Positions 45,631-55,210 of a stretch of 64,000 bases of DNA are shown one piece after another. Origin of the DNA: Nioella sp. MMSF_3534 (GTDB taxonomy: Bacteria; Pseudomonadota; Alphaproteobacteria; Rhodobacterales; Rhodobacteraceae); the NCBI RefSeq assembly GCF_030732985.1, contig NZ_JASHJX010000004.1:1-64000 (forward strand), read 5' to 3'. A model generated the notes under the pieces. It did not search any database, had not been told where the DNA came from, and was given only the letters and a program-made list of their open reading frames with translations. How positions within the stretch are numbered: position 1 is the stretch's first letter; every line of letters begins with the position of its first letter. The position numbers were made by a program, and so were the translations under genes.

Positions 45631-46827
45631 TCAGTCGCGAGCGAGAAAATCCAGAATCGCCTCGGTCTGCTCTGCCCAGGTCGGATCGGACGGCACGCAA
45701 AGCGTATTGGCGCTTTCGACAACGCGGAACTCTGCATCGGGGATACCGGCGGCGATCACCCGGCCCTCGGCCAGCGGATGCACGATGTCGCTTCGGGCAT
45801 GGATGACCAGCGTCGGGGCCTCCACCTGCTCAAGATAGGGCCGCGCGTCAAAGCGGTCGATGGTCTGGCGGCTGGCCAGCACGTCGCTGATCGAGGACGC
45901 CTCAGCAATCAGCCCGATCATCGCAGTGGCCTCGTCATAGGTCAGAGTGGGGGCTGTCATCGACATCCAGGCCCGCATATACCCGTTCTGCGGATCGCCC
46001 CAGCCATCGCCGCGCAGCAGATTGACGAACGGGTCATTCCCCGACGGCTCGGACGCGCCGCCCCGCAAGGCCCGCCCGCGCGCATAGCCTTGCTGGATGA
46101 TCAGCCGGCTGACCCGGTCGGGGTTCTCGGCGGCATAGCGGATGGCGACCGCGGCACTGTTCAGATTGGCCAGGATCGGGAAACGGTCCAACCCCGCCGC
46201 ATCGGCCACCGCGGCCAGATCCTCTACATGCCGGGCCATGTCGTGGTCGGTTCCGGCCCCGTCCGACAGCCCGGTGCCGCGTATGTCATAACGGATCAGC
46301 CGGTGTTGCCCGCCAAGTGCGTCGAAAAACGGCCGCCAGAACGGGCTGGCCCAATCCATCTCCAGATGAGTCACGTGGTGCGAGGCCCTCAGAACGGGTG
46401 GCGTCCCGGCTTTCCCCGAGATCGCATAGGCCAGCTGCGTGCCATCGGCAGATGTGGTGTAGCGGATCGTCTGGCTAGCGGGTGGGTCCGGCGCGGGGAT
46501 GTGTGCCTTTGCCTGTCCGGCATCGCTGACCGGCACCACCAGTTCGATCCCCCGGCGCGGCACGGTGCGGATCACCGCCTGCGTCTTGCCGTCGTCACCG
46601 ACCGCCGTGCGGGCCGCATTGATCCGGGCGCTGATCGTCGCCTCCGACACGATACGCCCGCCCCAGACCTCCTCGATCAGCTGATCCCGAGACACCAGCT
46701 TGCCCGCATTCTCGACAAGCACACGCAGAAGGTCGAACACCTGCGGTTCAACCGGCTGAGCATCGCCGTTGCGAAAGAGCTTGAAGCTCTCGGTATCCAG
46801 CAGGCAATCGGCGAATTCAAATCGCAT
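45631..46827 (-). CDS. Winged-helix DNA-binding domain fused to degenerate alpha/beta hydrolase
   Basis: 398 residues. Residues 1-100 form an OmpR/CadC-type winged helix (VEPQVFDLLRVLVENAG, then VSEATISARINAARTAVGDD and VIRTVPRRGIELV). Residues about 120-398 form an alpha/beta hydrolase fold (RLIRYDIRGTGLSD). At the nucleophile elbow the usual G-x-S-x-G is LANLNSAA, with Leu222 in the serine position, and the C-terminal catalytic His is not visible; only the acid (ARSDIVHP) remains. The hydrolase part therefore probably senses a ligand instead of catalysing. The start is ATG 46827, with GGAG about 11 bases upstream. No transmembrane segment is seen. Confidence 0.82.
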   Translation of the reverse strand: MRFEFADCLLDTESFKLFRNGDAQPVEPQVFDLLRVLVENAGKLVSRDQLIEEVWGGRIVSEATISARINAARTAVGDDGKTQAVIRTVPRRGIELVVPVSDAGQAKAHIPAPDPPASQTIRYTTSADGTQLAYAISGKAGTPPVLRASHHVTHLEMDWASPFWRPFFDALGGQHRLIRYDIRGTGLSDGAGTDHDMARHVEDLAAVADAAGLDRFPILANLNSAAVAIRYAAENPDRVSRLIIQQGYARGRALRGGASEPSGNDPFVNLLRGDGWGDPQNGYMRAWMSMTAPTLTYDEATAMIGLIAEASSISDVLASRQTIDRFDARPYLEQVEAPTLVIHARSDIVHPLAEGRVIAAGIPDAEFRVVESANTLCVPSDPTWAEQTEAILDFLARD

Positions 46828-46902
46828 GGGTGACTCAATCTCCTTCCTTGAAAGGATTGAGGACTTCCCGCGATTTGGCAAGGAAATAGCCCGATGGAGT
46901 GG

Positions 46903-48195
46903 TTACAGCCCCAAGCCGTCGAGCATCCGATACTTCAGAACGGTTGCCGCCACCCCAAGCCGCCGCAGACCGTGGAACGGGATCGGCTGCGGGCCGGTCA
47001 CGGGGAAATCCAGCTCCGCCTCTGGCCGTCCGGCAGCCCACTCCGCCATCAGCCTGCCCATGGCCGTGGCCTGCGCCACGCCGCGCCCGTTATATCCAAG
47101 CCCCGCCATCATCCCCGGCCCCATCCGTACCAGACGCGGGTAATGGTCGGGCGTGACCGCAATGAACCCGCCCCATGCATGCCGCCAGCCATAGGGCGCA
47201 AGCTGCGGGTACATCTTCACGCTGACCTGTCGCAGCGCCTCCATCCGCGCCAGTGTCGCCCGGTCACCATAGGCCCCGCGTCCGCCCATGATGAACCGTC
47301 CCGCCGCATCCATGCGGAAATAGAGCAGCAGCCGCCGCAAGTCCGATGGCGCTTGCCGCCCCGGAAGGATGCTCGCCGCCACCTCTGGCGGCAATGGGTC
47401 GGTCGCCACTTGAACCGAGCGGACCGGCACGACCTCCTGCGCCAAGGGTGCGGCCAGCCCGTCCGTATAGCCGTTGGTGCAAAGCAGGACCTTGCCCGCC
47501 CGGACAGACCCCTGCGCCGTGCGCAGAACGTGGCGATCCCCGTCGCGCGCGGAGCTGATCACGCGGGACTGCCCATGCACCGCCGCCCCGGCCCGTATGG
47601 CAGCATCCGCCAGCCCGAGCGTGTAGTTCAGCGGATGCAGGTTACCGCCCCGCATGTCGATCAGCCCACCAGCATAGACCCCGGTGCCAAGCATCCCGGC
47701 CAGCGCGTCCCGGTCCAGAAACCGCAGATCGGCCCCACGACGCTGCCATTGCGCGACCTTGCCCTGAATGTCTTGCAACGCAGCCTTGTTATGCGCCGCC
47801 CTGATCCAACCCACGGGCCGGGCGTCGCATTGGATGCCGTGCCGCTCGATCAGGTCGAACACCATCTGCCCCGAGCGCCCCATGTAGTCCACCATCCGCG
47901 CGCCAATGTCGGGGCCGAACCGCGCCTCGACCTCATCCGGATCGATATACAGCCCCGGATCGACCTGCCCGCCATTGCGCCCCGATGCACCCCATCCGGG
48001 GCTTTCGGCCTCCAGCACCACGGCGCGAAGCCCCGCCTCAGCGGCATGGAGAGCAGCCGACAACCCGGTGAACCCGCCGCCCACGATGACCACATCCGCC
48101 TCCACCTCGCCCACCAAAGGCGGGCAGTCGGGCGCGGGGTTTGCCGTGGCGGTCCACAGGCTGTCGGCGATGACGGGGCGTTCGTTGGCGATCAT
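46903..48195 (-). CDS. FAD-binding amine oxidoreductase (DAO family, PuuB-like)
   Basis: 430 residues. The N-terminal FAD motif is VVIVGGGFTGLSAALHAAEAG followed by SPGWGASGRNGGQVDPGL, a signature of gamma-glutamylputrescine oxidase and related DAO enzymes. It would oxidise a secondary or primary amine in the cytoplasm, releasing hydrogen peroxide or reducing a carrier. The substrate is unknown. It starts at 48195 with AGAGG 9 bases upstream and lies downstream of the CDGSH-glutamate synthase fusion on the same strand (57-base gap), so the two may work together. Confidence 0.86.
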   Translation of the reverse strand: MIANERPVIADSLWTATANPAPDCPPLVGEVEADVVIVGGGFTGLSAALHAAEAGLRAVVLEAESPGWGASGRNGGQVDPGLYIDPDEVEARFGPDIGARMVDYMGRSGQMVFDLIERHGIQCDARPVGWIRAAHNKAALQDIQGKVAQWQRRGADLRFLDRDALAGMLGTGVYAGGLIDMRGGNLHPLNYTLGLADAAIRAGAAVHGQSRVISSARDGDRHVLRTAQGSVRAGKVLLCTNGYTDGLAAPLAQEVVPVRSVQVATDPLPPEVAASILPGRQAPSDLRRLLLYFRMDAAGRFIMGGRGAYGDRATLARMEALRQVSVKMYPQLAPYGWRHAWGGFIAVTPDHYPRLVRMGPGMMAGLGYNGRGVAQATAMGRLMAEWAAGRPEAELDFPVTGPQPIPFHGLRRLGVAATVLKYRMLDGLGL

Positions 48196-48252
48196 GTCGG
48201 GCACCTCTCTGCCCGACACCGAACACGCGTGCGGCCCGCCGGTCAATCGAAG

Positions 48253-49782
48253 TTAAACGCCCACGCCCGCAAAGCGCACGCCACTCAGCTCCGCCATCTC
48301 TTTCTTCCAGCTGGTCAGGTCGTCCTCGCGGAACCCCGACAGGCTGTCATGCCCGCAGGCCCGTGCCAGCATCTGCATCAGCTCCACCGAGGCCCTGAAG
48401 AACCGCGCCAGCCGCTCGGCGCTGACCTGCACATCCAGACGCCTGCGAAGCTCTGGCTTTTGCGTGGCGATCCCGGCGGGACAGTTGTTGGTGTTGCACA
48501 TGCGCGCGGCCACGCAGCCCACGGCCTGAATGGCCGAGTTCGACACCGCGACCGCATCGGCCCCGAGGGCCATCGCCTTGGCGAAATCCTCCGCCACCCG
48601 CAACCCGCCGGTGATGACCAGCGTCACCTCGCGCCCGGTGCGCGCATCCAGATGCCGCCGGGCGCGGGCCAGCGCCGGGATGGTCGGCACCGAGATATGA
48701 TCGCGGAAGATCAAAGGCGCAGCGCCCGTTCCCCCGCCTCGTCCGTCGAGGATGATGTAATCGGCCCCCGCCTCCAATGCGAAGTCGATATCGGCCTCGA
48801 TATGGTTGGCGGACAGTTTGAAACCGATGGGAATGCCCCCGGACCTTTCCCGCACCTCATCGGCCAGCTTTGCGAAATCGGCAGGCGTTGTCAGATCGGG
48901 GAAGGTCGCGGGCGAAATCGCATCCTGCCCCTTTTCCAGCCCCCGCACCTCGGCAATCTTCTCGGTCACCTTATTGCCCGGCAGATGCCCGCCGGTGCCG
49001 GTCTTGGCCCCCTGACCGCCCTTGAAGTGAAAGGCCTGCACCCGTTCCACCAGTTCCGGCCGCCAGCCGAAGCGGGCCGAGGCCAGTTCGTAGAAATAAC
49101 GCGAATTCTCGGCCTGCTCTTTAGGCAACATGCCACCCTCGCCCGAACATATCCCGGTCCCCGCCAGTTCCGCCCCGCGCGACAGGGCAACCTTGGCCTC
49201 CAGCGACAACGCGCCAAAGCTCATGTCGGACACGAAGAGCGGGATATCCAGCTCCAGCGGCTTCGCGGCGCGGGGGCCGATCACCACTTTGGTCGATACC
49301 GGCGCGTCATCCAGCAGCGGTTTGCGCGCCATTTGCGCAGGCAGGATCTGCAGATCGTCCCAATGCGGCAGGTCCTTTCGCGGCACCCCCATGGCCCCCA
49401 TCTCGCCGTGATGGCCAAGCTGGCTGAGACCATCGCGCGCCAGCGCGTGGATACGGGCGACGGTCGGCTCCTCTGGTGTGGGTTCTGCCTTGGGCGCATC
49501 GCCTTTCGGCGGTGGCGAGGCGTCGCCGGGCTCCAGCCCCTCCAGCTTGGAATGGGTCCCGTCGCAGAACGGTGCGTTCCCTGTGGCCTTGCAGCGGCAC
49601 AGAAAAGCCGTGCCAGTTTCCTCGGCCTTGAACGATACGGGAGTGATCCCCGTGCCCCGATGCGACCCGTCGCAAAAGGGCTGGTTCTTCGACCGCCCGC
49701 AGCGGCACCAGGTATAGGTTTCGCCCTCGGTCAGCTCGACCTTGGCCGGGCTTTTCGCGGCGATGATGGGTGTTTCGGTCAT
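48253..49782 (-). CDS. Tandem CDGSH iron-sulfur domains fused to glutamate synthase-type FMN domain
   Basis: 509 residues. Two CDGSH zinc-finger-type motifs come first: CRCGRSKNQPFCDGSH (about residues 26-41) and CRCKATGNAPFCDGTH (about 62-77), each expected to bind a [2Fe-2S] cluster with three Cys and one His. After a Pro-rich linker follows a glutamate synthase-like FMN barrel with FVSDMSFGALS, FHFKGGQGAKTGTGGHLPG, YIILDGRGGGTGAAP and CNTNNCPAGIATQ. No glutamine amidotransferase domain is present. It is probably an FMN oxidoreductase that receives or delivers electrons through the CDGSH clusters; its substrate is unknown. Confidence 0.87.
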   Translation of the reverse strand: MTETPIIAAKSPAKVELTEGETYTWCRCGRSKNQPFCDGSHRGTGITPVSFKAEETGTAFLCRCKATGNAPFCDGTHSKLEGLEPGDASPPPKGDAPKAEPTPEEPTVARIHALARDGLSQLGHHGEMGAMGVPRKDLPHWDDLQILPAQMARKPLLDDAPVSTKVVIGPRAAKPLELDIPLFVSDMSFGALSLEAKVALSRGAELAGTGICSGEGGMLPKEQAENSRYFYELASARFGWRPELVERVQAFHFKGGQGAKTGTGGHLPGNKVTEKIAEVRGLEKGQDAISPATFPDLTTPADFAKLADEVRERSGGIPIGFKLSANHIEADIDFALEAGADYIILDGRGGGTGAAPLIFRDHISVPTIPALARARRHLDARTGREVTLVITGGLRVAEDFAKAMALGADAVAVSNSAIQAVGCVAARMCNTNNCPAGIATQKPELRRRLDVQVSAERLARFFRASVELMQMLARACGHDSLSGFREDDLTSWKKEMAELSGVRFAGVGV

Positions 49783-49945
49783 GGGTCCTCCTGCGTGCGT
49801 CTGCTCGTCAGCCTATGGCGGCCCCCTTCCCCGACATAGACGCACCCGCGCACAGCCGCTGTTCACCCCGGTGCAGCCCCGCACGTGCATTGACGGGCAG
49901 CGCCTGCCTGACTACCCCTTAAGGAACCCGGAAAGGAGCCCGCCC

Positions 49946-50536
49946 ATGCATGCCCTCATCGTCATCGACGTCCAGAACGATTTCTGCCCCGGCGGCGCTC
50001 TGGCGGTGCCAGAGGGCGATACAATTGTCCCCGGCATCAACGCGTTGATGGGCGATTTCGACGCGGTGATCCTGACGCAGGACTGGCACCCGGCGGGCCA
50101 TTCCTCCTTCGCCTCCAGCCACGGGGCCGAACCGATGACCCTGACCGAGATGCCCTATGGCCCGCAGGTGCTGTGGCCCGATCATTGCGTGCAGGGAACC
50201 CACGGCGCCGCCTTCCACGAGGACCTGATGACCGACCGGGCGGACCTCAATATCCGCAAGGGCTATAACCCCGCCATCGACAGCTATTCGGCCTTCTTCG
50301 AGAACGACAAGACGACGCCCACGGGGCTGGAGGGCTACCTGCGCACGCGGGGCATCGACACGCTCACCATGGTCGGCCTCGCCACCGATTTCTGCGTGAA
50401 CTACTCCGCCGTCGACGCGGCCCGGTTGGGGTTCACCGTCACCGTTCGCCAGGACCTCTGCCGCGCGATTGACTTCGACGGGTCACTGGCAGCGGCGCTG
50501 GAGGGGATGGCCGGGGCAGGCGTCACGCTCGCCTGA
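49946..50536 (+). CDS. pncA: Nicotinamidase/pyrazinamidase PncA
   Basis: 196 residues starting [21 protein letters not shown], with the catalytic Asp in DVQNDF, the metal site [14 protein letters not shown], and the catalytic Cys in [16 protein letters not shown]. It converts nicotinamide to nicotinic acid in NAD salvage. GAAAGGAG lies about 8 bases before the ATG at 49946; a longer open frame upstream is not used. Its end overlaps the convergent DUF2256 gene by 14 bases. Confidence 0.94.
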   Translation: MHALIVIDVQNDFCPGGALAVPEGDTIVPGINALMGDFDAVILTQDWHPAGHSSFASSHGAEPMTLTEMPYGPQVLWPDHCVQGTHGAAFHEDLMTDRADLNIRKGYNPAIDSYSAFFENDKTTPTGLEGYLRTRGIDTLTMVGLATDFCVNYSAVDAARLGFTVTVRQDLCRAIDFDGSLAAALEGMAGAGVTLA

Positions 50537-50672
50537 CGGTCTTTTCCCGCCGGCACCGATCCGAGCAATAGCGCACCTCCTCCCAGACCGCCGCCCATTT
50601 CTTCCGCCACGAAAATGGGCGCCCGCAAGTGGCGCAGGTCTTTGTCGGTAGGTTAGGTTTCTTGTGGGCCAT
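50523..50672 (-). CDS. DUF2256 small zinc-ribbon protein
   Basis: A 49-residue protein read on the minus strand: [20 protein letters not shown], then [20 protein letters not shown] and RREKTVRRA. It matches the DUF2256 pattern (C-x2-C-GRPF-xWRKKW...YCSxRCRR): four cysteines positioned to bind zinc. Function unknown; the family is widespread and often annotated hypothetical. No strong ribosome site is visible (GGTCATGG immediately before). Its stop overlaps pncA on the opposite strand. Confidence 0.85.
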   Translation of the reverse strand: MAHKKPNLPTKTCATCGRPFSWRKKWAAVWEEVRYCSDRCRREKTVRRA

Positions 50673-51041
50673 GACCGGGAAGATAGGGCGGGCAGGCGTT
50701 CAAACCAGAGGCCCCGTTCTCAACCCGCCAAGGGCGACCGGTGGCCCCGACGGGGCGGTTTTGCGCCTCTGCGAGCGCGATTGTTCGAACGGGTGCCCGG
50801 TGCCGCGCACGAAAGCCGGGACAGCGCGGCGCGACCCGTAGATCGCGATCCGTCAGCACCGGCACCGGCCCTCGCAAGGAAAGGGACGTCCTTGGCCGGT
50901 CCCGCAACCAGGTCTGGCGGATATCTGCGATCTTGCGCGGAGGTTGGCCACCCGTGCACGCACGTCCAATGACATCATCCGTTCCGCCGCGCGATCCTCT
51001 ATCTTGTGGTTGGCGGCGGTGAATCAGCAAAGGGAAGGAGT
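50673..51041. other. Intergenic region between DUF2256 gene and rmuC end
   Basis: About 370 bases with no gene I can support. It includes several short GC-rich inverted repeats (for example CGCAAGG/CCTTGCG-type text around 50873) and the probable promoter of the DUF2256 gene near its left end. A 13-codon open frame with an SD-like sequence follows at 51042. Confidence 0.4.
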
Positions 51042-51079
51042 ATGACGTCCCAAACGATTCAGCCCGAATTCATCCCGAT

Positions 51080-52246
51080 CTAGCGATGAGGAAGTGGCAC
51101 AACCTCGGCCTCGTCCTTGCCGCCCAGTTCCTCGAAATCGAAACTGTCCAGTCGTGTCGCCCTTTTTCCTGCACGCTCGGCGGCGGTGGTGATGTCGTCC
51201 AGATCCTTGCGGGCCTGCCCGAAATGGGTGGTCAGCTTGCCCACGCGTTCCACCACCAGTTCCACATCCCGGTGCAGCATCGCCAGTTGCTTGCGGATCG
51301 CACCCGCCTGTTCGCGCATCCGCGCATCCTTCAGCACCGCGCGCATCGTGTTCAGCGTGGCCATGCAGGTGGTGGGGGACACGATCCACACCCGTGCCGC
51401 AAAGCCCTCTCGCACCAGCTCCGGGAAGTTCGCGTGCAGTTCCGCATAGACGGCCTCGGACGGCAGGAACATCAGCGCCCCGTCAGCGGTTTCGCCCTCG
51501 ATAATGTAGCGGTCCGCGATCGCCTTGATATGCCCGCGCACCGCCGTGCGCAGGGCACGCGCGGCCTCGTCCGTGTCGCGTTGCGTCTTTGCCCGGCGCA
51601 GCGCCTCGTAGGGTTCCAGCGGAAACTTCGAGTCGATCACGATGGGACCGGGAGGTTTCGGCAGGTGGATCAGGCAATCGGCCCGCCGCCCATTCGTCAG
51701 CGTCGCCTGAAAGGCATAGCTGTCGGGCGGCAGCGCCTTGTGCACGATGTCGTTCAGCTGAATTTCCCCGAACGCCCCGCGCGTCTGTTTGTTGGACAGG
51801 ATATCCTGCAAGCCCAGAACATCGCCCGACAGCTTCTCGATCTTGGCCTGCGCCTTGTCGATCTGTTCCAGCCGCTGTTGCAGCTCCCCAAGGCTGCGCG
51901 CGGTGCGGGTCGAGGTGCCGTGCAGGGTCTCGCCCATGCTGCGCTGCACCTCTTCCAGCCGCCGTTCCATCACCTCCAGCATCTGCGCCTGGCTGCGCGC
52001 CTGCAATTCGCTCACATGGGTGATGCCGCCCGATAGCTGGTGTTGACCATCCGACAGCGACTGCACCCGGTTGCCAAGTGCGCCCATCTGCTGTGCCAGC
52101 GGTTCCATCGCCCGCGCGGTCCGGTTCGCCGCTGCGATCGAGCGCATCACGAGGATCAGCAGCAACACAACCGCCGCCACACCGACAAGCGCCAGCAGGG
52201 TCAGCGGGTCTGACAGGTTGATCTGGGTCTCACCAAGCTGGATCAT
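51080..52246 (-). CDS. rmuC: DNA recombination protein RmuC
   Basis: 388 residues. An N-terminal membrane segment ([19 protein letters not shown]) is followed by a long coiled coil (about residues 45-150) and the conserved RmuC nuclease-like core with [52 protein letters not shown] and [15 protein letters not shown]. It limits inversions and affects DNA repair; the mechanism is unsettled. The ATG at 52246 overlaps the mutL stop (ATGA), so it is translated together with mutL. Confidence 0.92.
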   Translation of the reverse strand: MIQLGETQINLSDPLTLLALVGVAAVVLLLILVMRSIAAANRTARAMEPLAQQMGALGNRVQSLSDGQHQLSGGITHVSELQARSQAQMLEVMERRLEEVQRSMGETLHGTSTRTARSLGELQQRLEQIDKAQAKIEKLSGDVLGLQDILSNKQTRGAFGEIQLNDIVHKALPPDSYAFQATLTNGRRADCLIHLPKPPGPIVIDSKFPLEPYEALRRAKTQRDTDEAARALRTAVRGHIKAIADRYIIEGETADGALMFLPSEAVYAELHANFPELVREGFAARVWIVSPTTCMATLNTMRAVLKDARMREQAGAIRKQLAMLHRDVELVVERVGKLTTHFGQARKDLDDITTAAERAGKRATRLDSFDFEELGGKDEAEVVPLPHR

Positions 52247-54093
52247 GTGCGCCCGAACAGCCTTTCGATGTCGGATAGCTTCAGCTCCACATAGGTGGGC
52301 CGGCCATGGTTGCACTGGCCGGAATGGGGGGTCGCCTCCATCTCGCGCAGCAGGGCGTTCATCTCCTCGGCCCGCATCTGCCGGCCGGATCGGATCGACC
52401 CATGACAGGCAACGCGCGACAGGATCGCCTCGATCCGCGCCTTCACGGTCAGGCTTTCGCCCAGATCGTCCAACTCATCCAATATATCGCGCAACATCGC
52501 CTCGGCGTTTACCGGCCCAAGGATCGCGGGCGTGGCCTGCACCGCAATGGTGCCCGGTCCGAAAGGCTCCAGCACCAGGCCAAGCTTCGCCAGATCATCG
52601 GCAAGGTCGAGCAGCGTGCCCGCATCGTTCTCGCCGAGCGTCACGATCTCGGGGATCAACAATGCCTGGGACGCCACCCCGTTCTCCGCCATCTGGCGTT
52701 TCAGCTTTTCATAGACCAGCCGTTCATGCGCGGCGTGTTGGTCGACGATCACCATGCCGGTTTCGGTCTGGGCGATGATGTAGTTTTCATGCACCTGCGC
52801 GCGGGCCGCGCCGAGCGGGTTTCCTGTGGCCTCGTGGGCGTCGGCGACCGGTTCCACCCGCGCCGAGGTCGAGGTGAAATCCTCCGGTGCTTCGGCAAAT
52901 CCCATGGCTGGGGCCTGCCAGTCCCGCGCGGCGCGGAGCGACCCCTGAGAGGGCCGGTCCATCTGATAGACCCGCGCAGGTCCCTGCTGTTCGGGGCGGA
53001 AGGCGCCGAGCGTCGCCTCGGCCACGGTCGAGGATGCCCGATGCCCGGCCTCCGCCAGCGCATGGCGCAGGGCCGACACGATCAGACCACGCACGACACC
53101 CGGTTCGCGGAACCTGACCTCGGCCTTGGCCGGGTGCACGTTCACATCGACCCGCTCCGGCGGGCAGTCGACGAAAAGCGCCACCGCCGGGTGCCGGTCC
53201 CGGCTGAGGAAATCCGCATATGCCCCGCGCAAGGCCCCGACCAGCAGCCTGTCTTTTACCGGACGACCGTTAACAAACAGGTACTGCGCGGTCGCGGAGC
53301 CGCGTGAATAGGTCGGCAGGGCGGCATAGCCCACCAGGCGGACGCCTTCGCGCTCGGCCTCTATCGGCAGGGCATTCTCGATGAAATCGCGCCCCATCAC
53401 CTGCCCGAGCCTGGCCCCTAACGCATTGAAAAGATCCCCTTGTTCGGGATCAGCGCGGAAGATCATCCGGTTCTGACCATCGGTCATGTCGCGCAGGGTA
53501 AAGCCGACGCCGGGTTCCGCCATCGCCAGCCGTTTCACCACGTCGCCGATGGCCTGCATCTCGGCCCGATCCGTGCGCAGGAACTTGAGCCGCGCGGGGG
53601 TGGCGAAGAACAGATCCCGCAGCTCTACCACGGTGCCGCCCGACAGGGCCGCAGGGCGAATAACCGAATGTCTTCCACCGGTTACAGCGATGGTATGGGC
53701 ATCTCCTCCGGTCTCGGACCGGCTCGTGATTACCAGCCGCCCGACCGATCCGAGCGACGGCAATGCCTCGCCGCGAAAGCCGAAGCTGTTGATATTCAAC
53801 AGATCTTTCCCATCGATCTTGGACGTCGCGTGGCGGGCGAGGGCGAGGGGGAGGTCTTCGGGGGTCATTCCGCAGCCATTGTCGGTGACGCGGATCAGGG
53901 ATTTGCCGCCGTTGGCGACCTCGATGGTGATCCGGTCGGCACCGGAATCTATCGCGTTTTCAACCAGTTCCTTGACGGCAGAGGCAGGGCGTTCCACCAC
54001 CTCGCCCGCCGCGATGCGGTTCACCACCGTTTCGTCCAGCTGACGGATCCGAGGGCGCGCAGAGCCGCCTATCTTGGGGTCGGGATAAGCCAT
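52243..54093 (-). CDS. mutL: DNA mismatch repair protein MutL
   Basis: 616 residues. The GHKL ATPase domain shows [41 protein letters not shown] and [15 protein letters not shown]. The C-terminal dimerisation domain includes [28 protein letters not shown] and [18 protein letters not shown]-like [14 protein letters not shown]. It links MutS mismatch recognition to strand removal. The ATG at 54093 ([10 protein letters not shown]) is chosen; the longer frame runs through the TGTACGGGGGG repeat. rmuC is coupled downstream. Confidence 0.95.
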   Translation of the reverse strand: MAYPDPKIGGSARPRIRQLDETVVNRIAAGEVVERPASAVKELVENAIDSGADRITIEVANGGKSLIRVTDNGCGMTPEDLPLALARHATSKIDGKDLLNINSFGFRGEALPSLGSVGRLVITSRSETGGDAHTIAVTGGRHSVIRPAALSGGTVVELRDLFFATPARLKFLRTDRAEMQAIGDVVKRLAMAEPGVGFTLRDMTDGQNRMIFRADPEQGDLFNALGARLGQVMGRDFIENALPIEAEREGVRLVGYAALPTYSRGSATAQYLFVNGRPVKDRLLVGALRGAYADFLSRDRHPAVALFVDCPPERVDVNVHPAKAEVRFREPGVVRGLIVSALRHALAEAGHRASSTVAEATLGAFRPEQQGPARVYQMDRPSQGSLRAARDWQAPAMGFAEAPEDFTSTSARVEPVADAHEATGNPLGAARAQVHENYIIAQTETGMVIVDQHAAHERLVYEKLKRQMAENGVASQALLIPEIVTLGENDAGTLLDLADDLAKLGLVLEPFGPGTIAVQATPAILGPVNAEAMLRDILDELDDLGESLTVKARIEAILSRVACHGSIRSGRQMRAEEMNALLREMEATPHSGQCNHGRPTYVELKLSDIERLFGRT

Positions 54094-54162
54094 GCCACAA
54101 GGGATAGCACGCCCCCGCTCGATTCGGAAACGCCCCAAGGCGGGCGCAGGCGGCCTGTCGCC

Positions 54163-54204
54163 ACCCGTGCACCGGGCGTACACCCCCCGTACACCCCCCG
54201 TGCA
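54163..54204. repeat. TGTACGGGGGG-type short tandem repeat, copy 2 (inverted)
   Basis: Upstream of mutL the minus strand reads TGCACGGGGGG, TGTACGGGGGG, TGTACGCCCGG, TGCACGGG: the same 11-base units as at 19156-19198, in the opposite orientation. The arrays end at different neighbouring genes, so the element is dispersed. Confidence 0.6.
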
Positions 54205-54282
54205 GACAAAGCCGCGCCATTGACGGGATTTTAGGAAAATCCTGCCAGACTGCCCGGCACTTTCCCAAATCGAGGACCGGCC

Positions 54283-54708
54283 ATGAACCTGGATGGCAAA
54301 CCGCTGACCGCGAAGCAGCGGGAACATCACCACTACCTGATCGACGCGATGGCGCGCATCGACTACGACCTGCACAACCGGATCATGATCCACCACCGCG
54401 TGCCGCATGACTGGGTGCGGATCGCGACCTCACCCAGCCCCGCGAAGAAGCGGGTGACGATCCGGGTGGATGAGGACGTGCTGAAATTCTTCCGTTCCAT
54501 GGGGCCCGACTATGGCCCCCGGATGAATGACGTGCTGAAGGCCTTCATGCGGGCGCGGCTGATGGGGCTGCTGCACGGGGATGAGACCATCGACCAGTTC
54601 AAGGAACAGGAGAAGAGCGGGCCGCGCAAGCGACCGAAATGGGGCTGGACGGACCAGATGATGGAGGAAGGCGATGCGTGGCTCAAGACGCGACGGGGGG
54701 AGGAGTGA
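54283..54708 (+). CDS. BrnA-type antitoxin-like protein without BrnT partner
   Basis: 141 residues. The C-terminal half carries [20 protein letters not shown], then [17 protein letters not shown], the BrnA ribbon-helix-helix domain in which BrnA normally dimerises on DNA. The N-terminal half is His/Asp-rich ([19 protein letters not shown]) and resembles no antitoxin segment I know. No BrnT-type toxin frame is adjacent. It may act as a stand-alone transcriptional regulator. GAGG lies about 7 bases before ATG. It sits just before a lower-GC island. Confidence 0.78.
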   Translation: MNLDGKPLTAKQREHHHYLIDAMARIDYDLHNRIMIHHRVPHDWVRIATSPSPAKKRVTIRVDEDVLKFFRSMGPDYGPRMNDVLKAFMRARLMGLLHGDETIDQFKEQEKSGPRKRPKWGWTDQMMEEGDAWLKTRRGEE

Positions 54709-55144
54709 GGGGGCGGTTGGTCATGCCCCCGCGCGGACTCAAGGCGAAGCCGCCGCGCGATCGCCGACCCGCCCCCGGGGCGACGATTGGTTAGGTTCCG
54801 CGCAGCAATTGGGGTGTTCGTGGCGGAGAGATAAAGCGCGCCGCTCAGGGGTCGTTCCCCACCCCGCGGGTCGGCGAGGGCGTGGCTTTTTGAGGGGGAA
54901 ACAACCCTGTGCGGACGTTCGACCGCAGCTCAGGATGCTGCAGCGCGGCTTGTCGAAGCCGCTATTCGTCGCAACATGTACCGCTACCTTCGGAGCTAAG
55001 TCGGCTGTGCGCGTGTGGAATTATGTTATGCAATCCTGTATGTATAGAGTCGCCCGTGTTACTCGGCGCGAGTTTTTCATTGGCCTGCCTTAGTGTTGAG
55101 CATCGGCTTAGGTGCTCGTCGTTGACCTTACACTCGGAGAATCT
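54709..55144. other. Non-coding stretch at the edge of a lower-GC island
   Basis: About 430 bases with no supported gene. An 11-base inverted repeat (CGCCGACCCGC at 54762-54772, GCGGGTCGGCG at 54866-54876) encloses about 90 bases. From about 54900 the composition becomes less GC-rich and stays so through the AbiEii-type pair, suggesting an inserted segment. Confidence 0.4.
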
Positions 55145-55172
55145 TTGCAACTCCCGCAAAGTTACCTATATT
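55145..55172 (+). promoter_or_regulatory. Promoter of the AbiEii-type pair
   Basis: TTGCAA and TATATT are separated by 16 bases, 39 bases before the first ATG. An inverted repeat TTTGC-AACTCCC-GCAAA overlaps the -35 element and could be an autoregulatory operator. Confidence 0.5.
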
Positions 55173-55210
55173 TAACTGGTGTGGGTGATCATGCGATACC
55201 CGAGGATGCT

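Noticed and set aside
46894-49839. 981-residue plus-strand open frame opposite the DAO oxidoreductase and CDGSH-glutamate synthase genes.
   Set aside because: His/Arg/Pro/Gln-rich reverse-strand shadow of two well-supported genes.
54909-55175. Open frame on the plus strand in the lower-GC region before the AbiEii-type pair.
   Set aside because: No ribosome site, composition unlike protein, and it overlaps the promoter of the real gene pair.
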